Source: Conidiobolus incongruus B7586
Taxonomy: Eukaryota > Entomophthoromycota > Entomophthoromycetes > Entomophthorales > Conidiobolaceae
Direction: 5' to 3'
Assembly (NCBI GenBank): GCA_000697335.1
Contig: JNEM01014189.1
Span: 1-15,609, forward strand
DNA length: 15,609 bases
A program made the translations under genes and the position numbers. The first letter of the stretch is position 1. Every line of letters begins with the position of its first letter. This document shows, one piece after another, positions 1-7,652 of the stretch. The notes below the pieces were generated by a model. That model had not been told where the DNA came from. It made no database searches and worked only from the letters and a program-made list of their open reading frames with translations.

Positions 1-1516
1 TATTAATATCTTAATCAATTCAAATTTAAATAAATTTATATTAAACTATATAATTAATATAAATTTTTTACTTATAGTAATATATATAAAATGCAATTTA
101 ATTAATTATTTTTATATATATTAAAAATAAAAAAATATTTAAGATAAGCTATAAATTTATGGGTTTTAATATTAATAGATAAATTAATATCTAGTAAAAA
201 TATTTTTTGCTTTTCTAAACTTTTTTATTTAATAGAATATAGTGTCAATTAGCTTTTTATATTAAATAAAACAAATATTATTGTAAGCTTCTTAAATATA
301 TTTTTAAAGTCCCTCTAAATATTGTATAAAAAAGAAATAATTAATTAATTTTTTTAATTAATCTTAATGATATTTAAGTAAAAATTAAATAATTGAGGAA
401 ATTATACCATAATAGGTATTTTGTTATTTTTAAGCCATTTATTAATAAAATTCATAATATAACAAAGGGTATTATCTTATTACAAAATAATATTTGATTT
501 ATCTAACTTATATCATTTCATAGTTTATTTCAATTTATTATTTAAAATATATTAGTATATTTGAATATTAATTCCCTTATTAGTTTCATAGAAATATTAT
601 ATACCTAAAATAATATATATATATTTGGACCATAATTAATTTATTATTATATTTTTGAGTTCAAATAATATAATAACTAAAAAATATTTTTTTATTATTT
701 TTGAAATATTTAACTTTTTTACTCAATTTATTAAAGTATATCTTTATTTTATTTAATTAGATAATTCTGCTTTAGTTAATTTTTGTTTGATTTTAATATT
801 GACATTTAATCTCCTATTGAATTTTATAATTAGATTTCTTTAATTAAAGGTGTTTTTCTTAAAATATAAATGGTATTTATTCTAATATATAATATATATA
901 ATAATATTAATATTTACTAATATTTTTATATAATTTTATAACTCCTATTATATTGTTATAGCAATATTTTATTTACTTATATTAACTAATCTATAAATAT
1001 ACTTTTAATTATATTTATCCATAATTTCTATATGCTTAAGTTTTAAATTAAGTGTTATTTTAATTTTGTTTTTAATAACCTTAATTATAATTAATTAGCT
1101 AGTATTAATAAATCTAATAATTTTATAAGTTAATTTAATTTCGTTATAAATTTGATTAATTTACAAATTAAATATTTTAAAGAAAGATTTGAAAAATATA
1201 TTATTAATTTTTAAATATTAGCTTAATTATTTTGATGTATATATAATATCACAAAAGAAACCAATATATATATATATTTTCTTATTTATATCTTTTTAAC
1301 TTATAAACTCATTAATTTATCTTTATTAAATTTTAAATTTTAAATTTATATTTATTAACCAATAGTTAATAAAATATAATCTAATATAGTTAGTTATCAT
1401 GAATTAATATGAATAAATTATATATTTTTATTTAAATTCATTTAATTAAGAATTAATTATAAATAAGTAAATATATAAGTAATTTTAATTTTAAAACCTA
1501 ACTTCATAGGTTAATA
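1..1516 (-). mobile_element. A1: Tc1-like DNA transposon, decayed, 5' end of window cuts it
   Basis: This is the most decayed of three copies of one Tc1-like family (A). It aligns along its length with A2 and A3. The inner terminal repeat on the left lies near 141-169 and the inner repeat on the right near 1287-1313. The outer right repeat near 1486-1516 (ending in GGTTAATA) matches the A3 right end (GGTTAGTG). By the spacing in A3, the outer left end should lie about 45 bases beyond the window start, so the copy is probably full length but cut by the window edge. The expected TA after the right end reads TT. To its right lies the LTR of R1, so A1 most likely inserted into or beside that LTR. 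It is clearly older or more heavily mutated than A2 and A3. Confidence 0.78.
180..1195 (-). pseudogene. A1 Tc1-type transposase remnant
   Basis: The minus strand between the inner repeats aligns with the transposase genes of A2 and A3, which would cut and paste the element through a DDE nuclease. No long open frame survives. The clearest remnant is around 440-490, read leftwards, where the second catalytic aspartate region still reads DNTLCY followed after a gap by KWLKNNK. This tryptophan is a stop codon in both A2 and A3. The start and end are placed only by alignment with the other copies and are approximate. A+T content is higher and stops more frequent than in A2 and A3, so this gene is long dead. 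Confidence 0.65.
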
Positions 1517-1694
1517 TTTATAAAATAAAATAAAAAATAATATATTTTTTGATTAGATATAAATATATATATCTATATATATTTATATAAATATACTAGT
1601 AAAATACTAATATATTATTAAGGAAAACTAAATATTAAAGTAATATAATATAAAATATAGCAATATAATTAAGAATAAATGAAATTAAATAATA
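1517..1694 (-). mobile_element. R1 3' LTR, outer segment, cut off by B1
   Basis: This stretch without a gene is the outer part of the minus-strand R1 LTR. Its reverse complement aligns with R2 positions of roughly 10300-10530: shared blocks include GCTATATT, AGTTTTCC and a TATTTRTATC block in the same order. It is separated from the rest of the LTR (7384-7652) by the B1 insertion. The left limit is the right end of A1, not a true LTR terminus. It is a heavily eroded fossil. Confidence 0.65.
1693..1694. repeat. TA target-site duplication, left side of B1
   Basis: A TA dinucleotide directly precedes the B1 terminus (TTACTATA at 1695). The partner TA is at 7382-7383, directly after the B1 right terminus. 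TA duplication is the hallmark of Tc1/mariner insertion. Confidence 0.7.
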
Positions 1695-1773
1695 TTACTA
1701 TATAATTGAAGAAATAGGAAATTGTTTAATTTATGATTTTTCAAATATATTATTAATTTCAAATAAAGAAATA
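1695..1773 (+). mobile_element. B1 mariner, left end fragment
   Basis: These bases match the 5' end of the intact mariner B2 (reverse complement of 7177 downwards): terminal TTAC, the block AATGGGAA (here AATAGGAA), then blocks such as TTTTTCAAA and TTTCAAATAA. B1 then breaks at a TA (1772-1773), where the A2/A3 array begins, and resumes at 4846. Joining 1773 to 4846 gives a gap-free alignment with B2 across the break. It is therefore the missing left end of the element at 4846-5850, not an independent fragment. Confidence 0.85.
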
Positions 1774-3276
1774 TACTAACCCACAAAAGTAAGTTATAAA
1801 ATCAACAACACTTATATTTTTACTAATAACTTAATTAATATTTAATGAAATAAACTTAAATTAAATAATTAAAATCTATTATATTTATTAATAATATATA
1901 TCATTATATGATGATATTTAGCTATTAATTGGTTAAAATATAAACACTTGAATTTTAGCTAAGATAAGTTATAAATTTGTAGGTTTTTGGTGATAAAAAA
2001 TATTAAAACCTAGTGTATCTACCTTTAACTTTTCTAACTTCTTTAAGTTTGTGGGGTATAGAATCAACTAACTTTTTATATTAAGAAGGGTTAATCTTAT
2101 TTATACTTCTTAAATATATTCTTAAAGCTGATTTAAATCTTTTACTAGGGGGTAAACTTTAATAGCTTTTTTTAACTAATCTCAAAGGTGTTTAATTAGG
2201 TTAAGGTTGAAAGATTAAAGAAGCCACTTTATAACTGTTATCTTGTTATTTTTAAGCTATTTGGTAGTAAAAGTTATAATATAACAAGAGGTATTATCTT
2301 GCTAGAAAATAACATCAGATTTATTTAACCTATATTATTCAATAGTATTTTTCAATTTATTTTTTACAATACTTTAGTATATCTTAGTATTAATTCCCTT
2401 ACTAACTTTATAAAGATACCCTACACCTAAAAACAACATATATCCCCAAACAATAATTAACCTACCATTGTACTTTTGGGTAAAATTAACATAATGGTTA
2501 TAAAGTAGTTTTATATCTTTTCTAAAGCATCTAACTTTTTTATAAAATCTACTAAGGTATATTTTTGTTTCATTAGACTAAATAACCTTATTTTAATTAG
2601 TTTTAGTTCAATATTAGTGGTAATATTTAAACTCCCACCTAGCTTTATAATAGGATTTTTTTAGTTAGGGGTGTTTTTTCTTAAAGTATAAGTAGTATCT
2701 ATGCTAATGTAAAGTATATATAATAGTATTAGTACTAACCAATATTCTTGTATAGTCTTATAGTTCCTGCTATATTTCTACAATAATACTATATTTACCT
2801 GTACTAACTAACCTACAAATATACTTCTTATTATATTCATCTATAATTTTAACACACTTAAGTTTAGGTTTAAATGTGTTTTTATTGCTATTCTTAATAG
2901 CATTAGCTATAGTAAACTAGCTAACAATAGTAATTCTAACAATATTACAAGTTGATTTACCTTTTGTATAAAGTTAATTAATAAACAAATAGATTTTTTT
3001 AGAGAGGGATTTAAGTATAATGATACTAATAACAAAAATTTAGTATATCTGTAAAATATTATATAAGATAATAGCAAAAAAAGAAAAAAGATATAGTTAT
3101 ATATTGTTAAATATATCACTTTATCTCAAAAAACTATAAATTTATAACTCACTTTAGTTAAATATTAAGGGTTATTATTTATGTTAATAGTTTACTAAAT
3201 ATATTTAAATATATTTATTATTAATCAAATAGTATACTTTAATTATATATTATAATTTCAAGTAAATTAATATATA
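1774..3276 (-). mobile_element. A2: Tc1-like transposon, right end missing, fused to A3
   Basis: A2 starts after a TA (1772-1773) with TACTAAC, corresponding to CACTAAC in A3. It has the outer left repeat (1774-1803), the inner left repeat (1961-1989) and the inner right repeat (3128-3156). It stops about 75 bases short of its right end, at a TATATACA that A3 shares internally near 4764-4771. There A3 begins directly, in the same orientation. A2 lacks the outer right repeat, so by itself it could not be excised normally. The head-to-tail repeat period is about 1503 bp. This could be a tandem duplication through the TATATACA microhomology, or an A3 insertion into A2 followed by loss of the duplicated terminus. 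Confidence 0.85.
2003..3018 (-). pseudogene. A2 Tc1-type DD34E transposase, broken
   Basis: This is a Tc1-family transposase, which recognises the terminal repeats and catalyses cut-and-paste transposition at TA sites. Reading from 3018 down, the expected start codon is ATA (followed by CTT AAA TCC), as in A3. Visible motifs are an N-terminal helix-turn-helix region, a KKHP-type linker, GRLIIVWGYM (the WGC-type motif), QDNTSCY for the second catalytic aspartate, and NLIKH at the place of the SPDLNPIEH motif. The first catalytic Asp reads Asn (SNETK) and the catalytic Glu reads Lys. Many Gln and Trp codons are now TAA or TAG. There is also a one-base deletion near the C-terminus. The span is 1016 bases, against 1017 expected for about 338 residues. 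An antisense-frame open stretch at 2907-3119 is only a shadow of this gene. Confidence 0.85.
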
Positions 3277-3492
3277 CACTAACTTGCAAAAGTGAGTTAT
3301 AAAATCAAAACCACCTATATTTTTACTAATAACTTAATTAATATTTAATGAAATAAACTTAAATTAAATAATTAAAATCAATTATATTTATTAGTTATAT
3401 ATATCATTAAATAATAATATTTAGCTATTAATTGGTTAAAATATAAACCCTTAAATTTTACCTAAGGTGAGTTATAAATTTGTGGGTTTTTG
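3277..3492 (+). repeat. A3 left inverted repeat with two direct repeats (IR/DR)
   Basis: The outer direct repeat is at 3277-3306 and the inner one at 3464-3492, with a 157-bp spacer. Both contain AGTGAGTTATAAA or GGTGAGTTATAAA. In IR/DR Tc1 elements such repeats are the transposase binding sites; here that role is inferred from position and duplication. Confidence 0.85.
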
Positions 3493-3503
3493 ATGATAAA
3501 AAA

Positions 3504-4519
3504 TTAAAACCTAATGTATCTACCTTTAGCTTTTCTAATTTCTTTAAGTTTGTAGGGTATAGAATCAACTAACTTCTTACACTAAACAAAGTTAATTTTG
3601 TTCTATTCTTCTTAAATATATTCTAAAAGTTAATTTAAATTTTTTGCTGGGGGGAAAGCTTTAATAGCTTTTTTTAACTAATCCCAAAAGTGTTTAATTA
3701 GATTAAAGTTAGGAGATTAAAGAAACTACTTTATAACTGTTATCTTGTTATTTTTAAGCTATTTGGTAGTAGAAGCTATAGTATAACAAGAGGCATTATC
3801 TTACTAGAAAATAACATTAGATTTGTTTAACCTATATTATTCAATGGTTTTTTTCAATTCATTGTTTAGAATACTTTAGTACATCTCAGTATTAATTCCC
3901 CTATTAACTTTACAAAAATACCCTACACCTAAAAACAACATACATCCCTAAACAATAATTAACCCACCACTATACTTTTGGGTAAAATTAACATAATGGT
4001 CACAAAGTAGTTTTGTTTCTTTTCTAAAGTATCTAACTTTTCTATTAGATCTACTAAGATATATTTTTGTTTCATTAAACTAAATAACCTTACTCTAATT
4101 AGTTTTAATTTAATATTAGTAGCAACATTTAAACTCTTGCCTAGCTTTATAGTGGGATTTCTTTAGTTAGGGATGTTTTTTTTAAGATTTAAGTGGTATC
4201 TATGCTAACATAAAACACATATAATAATATTAGTGCTAACTAATATTCCTATATAGTTTTATAATTCCTGCTATATTTCTACAACAGTACCACACTTGCT
4301 TGTACTAATTAACCTATAGATATACTTCTTATCATGTTTATCTATAATTTTAACACACTTAAGTTTAAGTTTAAATGTTTCTTTATTGCTATTCTTAACA
4401 GCTTTAGCTATAGTAAACTAGCTAACACTAATAATTCTAGCAATATCACAAGTTGATTTACCTTCTTTATAAAGTTAATTGATGCACAAGTAGATTTTTT
4501 TAGAGAGGGATTTAGGTAT
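3504..4519 (-). pseudogene. A3 Tc1-type DD34E transposase, broken
   Basis: Reading from 4519 down, the frame starts at ATA CCT AAA (expected ATG, giving the usual Tc1 MPK start) and ends at TAA 3506-3504. The visible order is: a helix-turn-helix region (KEGKSTCDIARIISVS), a linker, then FNETKIYLSRSNRK at the first catalytic site, GGLIIV, GCM and GVGYF, then DNASCY at the second aspartate. SPNFNLIKHFWD lies where SPDLNPIEHFWD is expected, 34 residues after that aspartate. Thus DD34E reads N-D-K: the first Asp is Asn and the Glu is Lys. Stops lie at conserved Trp and Gln positions, and a one-base deletion sits before the KHP linker (about 4170). It is less decayed than A2 but dead. Confidence 0.88.
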
Positions 4520-4627
4520 AATAATACTAATAAAAAGAATTTAGTATATCTGTAAAATATTATATAAAATAATAACAAAGAGAGAAAAAAGATATGGTTA
4601 TATATTGTTAAATATATCCCTTTATTT

Positions 4628-4843
4628 CAAAAACCCACAAATTTATAACTCACCTTGGTTAAATATTAAGGGTTAATATTTTTGCTAATAGTTTACTAAA
4701 TATATCTAAATATATTTATTTATTATTAAATAATATACCTTAATTATATATTATAGTTTTAAGTAATCTAATATATACAATTGTTTTAGTTATTAATTAA
4801 AATATATATATTTGATTTTATAACTTACTTTTGTAGGTTAGTG
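4628..4843 (-). repeat. A3 right inverted repeat with two direct repeats (IR/DR)
   Basis: Mirror image of the left end: inner repeat 4628-4656 (identical to the left inner repeat in reverse complement) and outer repeat 4814-4843, again 157 bp apart. The spacers are partly similar too (for example a CTAATAACT-type block). The outer copy at this end is the one A2 lacks. Confidence 0.85.
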
Positions 4844-4845
4844 TA

Positions 4846-5850
4846 TATATAAAAGAAATAAGAATATAAATAGTTTTGAATTATATATATATATATAATA
4901 ATTTTTTTAAATTAGTTATTTAATTTAATTATACTTACATTAAATAATAACTATTAAAAGTTTTTTATTTTAGTATTAGTTAAACTTAACCACAAACCCT
5001 CTAAAATCATTTAAAATTTACAAATAGCTTTTAGAAATGAAGCATTATCTAAATTAACAATTTATTGCTAGGTAAATTTCTTTAAGGTTAAGAGAGAAAC
5101 TACATAAAACCTGCTAAAATCTAAAAGATAAATTTTAACTGTTACTTTTCTAATTGTTAATAAATAAAAAATTATATTAAAAAGCACCTTTTTATTTCAA
5201 CTAGAGAATTATCAAGACACTTTAATATTTGTCACATAAGTATTTTATATATATTAAAGTTTAAATTAAAATTAATTAATAAAAATATAAAATAAGTATC
5301 TTATAATTTAACTAAAGCTTAAAAAAACCAGAGTAGCTATTGCTAAACAAAACATACTAAGGTATATCTAGAAACCAAGGCTTTTACAGTGAATTATTAC
5401 AATTGATGAATCTTAGATTTCTTTATATAATCCTTTGCTAAAATGTAAATCAAGGTGTTGGATTAAGCTAAATCAACCCACTTTATAAATTCCTTTAAAT
5501 AAATACTTTATTGATAAATAAATGTTAATTGTAGTAATAGATTATAATAGCATATGCTATTCTTATTTAATTCTTAAAGGAAAATCCATTAATAGTAAAC
5601 TTTATATTTTTTTAAATAAAACTATTTCTAATTGGTATTCTCAATATAATTTGAGAAAACTTATTATTTTGCATAATAATTGCAAAATACATAAATCTAA
5701 AGTTATAAAACACTTTCTAATTATAAATAACTGGAAAAAACTACCAGATCTAATATATTCCCTAGATTATAACCTATGTGATTATAATTGTTTTAGGTAA
5801 TTAAAAAACCAACTTGCAGGAAAGAAAATTTCTGTAGAAAAATTTAATTA
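4846..5850 (+). mobile_element. B1 mariner, central segment
   Basis: This is the main body of B1, plus strand, aligning base for base with the reverse complement of B2. It starts after the TA at 4844-4845 that ends the A array and stops at TA 5849-5850, where B2 is inserted. Near 4880-4899 it carries the same (TA)n-rich leader tract that B2 has at 7032-7059. Together with 1695-1773 and 7180-7381 it makes about 1286 bp, close to the 1327 bp of B2, so B1 is a full-length but interrupted element. Confidence 0.9.
4931..5850 (+). pseudogene. B1 mariner transposase, main part, broken
   Basis: This is a mariner transposase gene aligned to B2. The start codon reads ATA, not ATG (4931). Compared with B2 it has many extra stops, a one-base deletion near 5165-5180, a two-base deletion in the A-run near 5320, and a three-base deletion near 5608. 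The stretch 5522-5800 is open and gives recognisable mariner sequence: DYNSICYSYLILKGKSIN, then HNNCKIHKSK where the second catalytic Asp is replaced by Asn, then LDYNLCDYNCF with the third Asp kept. A TAA at 5012-5014 and a TGA at 5390-5392 occur at the same codons as in B2. The gene is cut by B2 about 45 codons before its end and continues at 7180. Confidence 0.88.
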
Positions 5851-5876
5851 TTACTTTGTAATTTAAATAATGGGAA
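5851..5876 (+). repeat. B2 left terminal inverted repeat
   Basis: This is the terminus at the transposase 3' side, starting TTACTTTG and ending AATGGGAA. All 26 bases are identical to the corresponding B1 terminus at 7356-7381 in reverse complement. Confidence 0.8.
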
Positions 5877-5977
5877 TATTTTGTGATTGAAAAAAAATAA
5901 ACATTTTAATATATACAAAGTAAAAATAAATATATAATATAAAATTAATAATTTCCTTTATTTCTAATAACTTTTTG

Positions 5978-6979
5978 CTATACTTTTAGCAAAGATCTAA
6001 CACCTAAAAAACAGTTCTTTTTATTAAAGACTGAAATTTGATGTTTCACAAACAAATTAAATTTTCCTGCAGAAATTTTCTTTCCTGTAAGCTGGTTTTT
6101 TAATTGCCCAAAACAATTATAATCACATGGGTTATAATCTAGGGAATATACTAGATGTGGTAGTTCTTTCCAGTTATTTTTAATTAGAAAGTTTTTTACA
6201 ACTTTAGATTTATGTATTTTGCAATTATCATGCAAAATAATAGGTCTTCTCAAATTATATTGAGAATACTAATTAGAAATAGTTTTATTTAAAAAAGAAA
6301 TATAAAGTTTACTATTAATGGATTTTCCTTTAGGAACTAAATAAGAATACCATATGCCATTATAATCCATTGCTACAATTAACATTTGCTTATCAATAAA
6401 GTGCTTATTTAAAGGAATTTGTAGAGGGGGTTGATTTGGTTTAATCCAACACCTTGATTTATGTTTTAGCAAAGGATTATACAAAGGAATCCAAGATTCA
6501 TCAATTACAATAATTCACTGTAAAAGCCTTGGTTTCTGGTTATACCTTAGTAAGTTTTGTTTAGCAATAGCTACTCTAGCTTTTTTTTGAGCTTTAGTTA
6601 AATTATAAGGTACCCATTTTGCATTTTTATTAATTAATTTTAATTTAAACTTTAATATATATAAAATACTTGTGTGACTAATATTAAAGTGTCTTGATAA
6701 TTCTCTAGCTGAAATAAAAAGGTGCTTTTCAATATAATTTTTCACTTTATTAATAATTGGAAGAGTGACAGTTGAAATTAGTCTTCCAGATTTTAGCAAG
6801 TTTTGGGTAGTTTCTCTCCCAGCCTTAAAGTAATTTACCCAGCAATAAATTGTTGATTTAGATAATGCTTCATTACCAAAAGCTGTTTGTAAATTTTAAA
6901 TGATTTTAGAGGGTTTGTGGTTAAGTTTTACTGATACTAAAATAAAAGACTTTTGATGGTTACTATTTGGTTTAAGCAT
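5978..6979 (-). pseudogene. B2 mariner transposase, one frame with three stops
   Basis: A single frame runs from ATG at 6979 to TAG at 5978: 333 codons, close to the usual mariner length of about 345. It would bind the element ends and catalyse TA-targeted transposition. Visible in order: helix-turn-helix regions at residues about 29-60 and 75-105 (AGRE, then SARELSRHFNIS), the linker WVPYNLT at 122-128 (mariner WVPHEL), IDESW with Asp160, MDYNGIWYSYLVPKGKSIN, HDNCKIH with Asp251, and YSLDYNPCDYNCF with Asp286. The last spacing is exactly 34 residues, so the triad is DD34D and all three Asp are kept. In-frame stops are TAA at codon 28, TGA at 155 and TAG at 237. The last is TGG in B1, so it is private to B2; the first two are shared with B1. 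There is no frameshift. Confidence 0.92.
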
Positions 6980-7031
6980 GATTAAATTAAACAACTAATT
7001 TTAAAAAATTCATTTTTTAATCAAAAAAATA

Positions 7032-7059
7032 ATTATATATATATATATAATATATATAA
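7032..7059. repeat. (TA)n-rich tract in the mariner leader
   Basis: A run of alternating T and A sits between the right terminus of B2 and its ATG. B1 has a shorter run at the equivalent place (4880-4899), so the tract belongs to the family, not to a local expansion. Confidence 0.6.
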
Positions 7060-7151
7060 ATAATTCAAAACTATTTATTTTCCTATTTGTTTTGTATATA
7101 TTTGCTTATTTGAAACTAATAATATGTTTGAAAAATTGGAAATTAAAAAAT

Positions 7152-7177
7152 TTCCCATTTCTTTGATTCTATGGTAA
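7152..7177 (-). repeat. B2 right terminal inverted repeat
   Basis: This is the terminus at the transposase 5' side; in reverse complement it begins TTACCATAG and ends AATGGGAA. It corresponds to the B1 left end at 1695-1720, from which it differs at five positions. Confidence 0.8.
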
Positions 7178-7179
7178 TA

Positions 7180-7255
7180 GTTTGTAAAACATCAAATTTC
7201 AGTTTTTAATAAAAAGAACTAATTTTTAAGTGTTAGATCTTTGTTAAAAATATAG
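7180..7255 (+). pseudogene. B1 mariner transposase, C-terminal tail
   Basis: These are the last codons of the B1 transposase, displaced by B2. They match the B2 tail (KHQISVFNKKN, then GVRSLLKV) with additional substitutions and stops, and end at TAG 7253-7255. Confidence 0.8.
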
Positions 7256-7381
7256 CACAAAGTTATTAGAAATAATGGAAACTATTAATTTTATCGTATA
7301 TATTTAATTTTACTCTTTATATATTAAAATCTTTATTTTTTTTCCATTGCAAAAATTCCCATTATTTAAATTACAAAGTAA
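7180..7381 (+). mobile_element. B1 mariner, right end fragment
   Basis: This is the continuation of B1 after B2. It begins GTTTGTAAAACATC, matching B2 coding sequence just downstream of the point where 5850 stopped, and ends with the terminal repeat 7356-7381 followed by TA (7382-7383). Confidence 0.88.
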
Positions 7382-7383
7382 TA

Positions 7384-7652
7384 TTTAAACTAATATAAGT
7401 AACTAATATATTAAGATTTTTATTAGATAGTATCAATATATTATATTATTAATAGGATACTATTTTAACCTTAGGAATAGTATGAAAAATAATAAATAAT
7501 AAAGTTTTAAAAAAAAAACCTAATTTATTAGATAATTCAATTTAATTTATATAATTAATTTAATTATAAAAGTTTAAATTAATTATATAATTTATAGTTA
7601 ATTCAATTATATAAAAATATATATAATAATTTAAAAAATTTGTTTTTTAATG
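7384..7652 (-). mobile_element. R1 3' LTR, inner segment
   Basis: The reverse complement aligns with the R2 LTR (10021-10298) from its first bases (TTAAAAAAC) onwards, including TTAACTATAAATTATAT, GAATTATCTAATAAA and the block AATCTTAATATATT. It continues across the B1 insertion into 1517-1694. The boundary with the internal region is near 7652. It is a strongly eroded copy. Confidence 0.8.

Larger units (their letters stand above)
3277..4843 (-). mobile_element. A3: full-length Tc1-like transposon with IR/DR termini
   Basis: This is a complete 1567-bp element bounded by CACTAAC and GTTAGTG, with TA on both sides (3275-3276 and 4844-4845). Each end has an outer 30-bp repeat and an inner 29-bp repeat, separated by exactly 157 bp at both ends. 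The left pair is 3277-3306 and 3464-3492; the right pair is 4628-4656 and 4814-4843. Inner repeats are identical between the ends; outer ones differ at 3 of 30 positions. Outer and inner repeats share the core GTGAGTTATAAA. This is the IR/DR arrangement known from Sleeping Beauty-like Tc1 elements. Its size also fits that group. It carries one broken transposase gene on the minus strand. Confidence 0.92.
5851..7177 (-). mobile_element. B2: full-length mariner (DD34D) inserted in B1
   Basis: This 1327-bp element is flanked by TA on both sides (5849-5850 and 7178-7179). Its ends form an imperfect 26-bp inverted repeat, 5851-5876 against 7152-7177, with 18 of 26 positions matching; both begin TTAC and share AATGGGAA. 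Removing it and one TA rejoins B1 with a gap-free match to B2 itself. It lies head to head against B1, so the pair forms a long inverted repeat. It is the least mutated transposon in the window and probably the youngest insertion. Confidence 0.92.

Noticed and set aside
2907-3119. 70-codon open stretch on the minus strand rich in Leu and Ile
   Set aside because: It overlaps the N-terminal part of the A2 transposase in a different frame; the aligned helix-turn-helix frame is the real one, so this is a shadow.
2003-6979. Reassigned stop codons (a ciliate-like code with TAA/TAG as Gln)
   Set aside because: Many TAG codons sit at conserved Trp positions, and sister copies have TGG there. A Gln code cannot explain these, nor the ATG-to-ATA starts and lost catalytic residues, whereas C-to-T mutation on both strands explains all of them.
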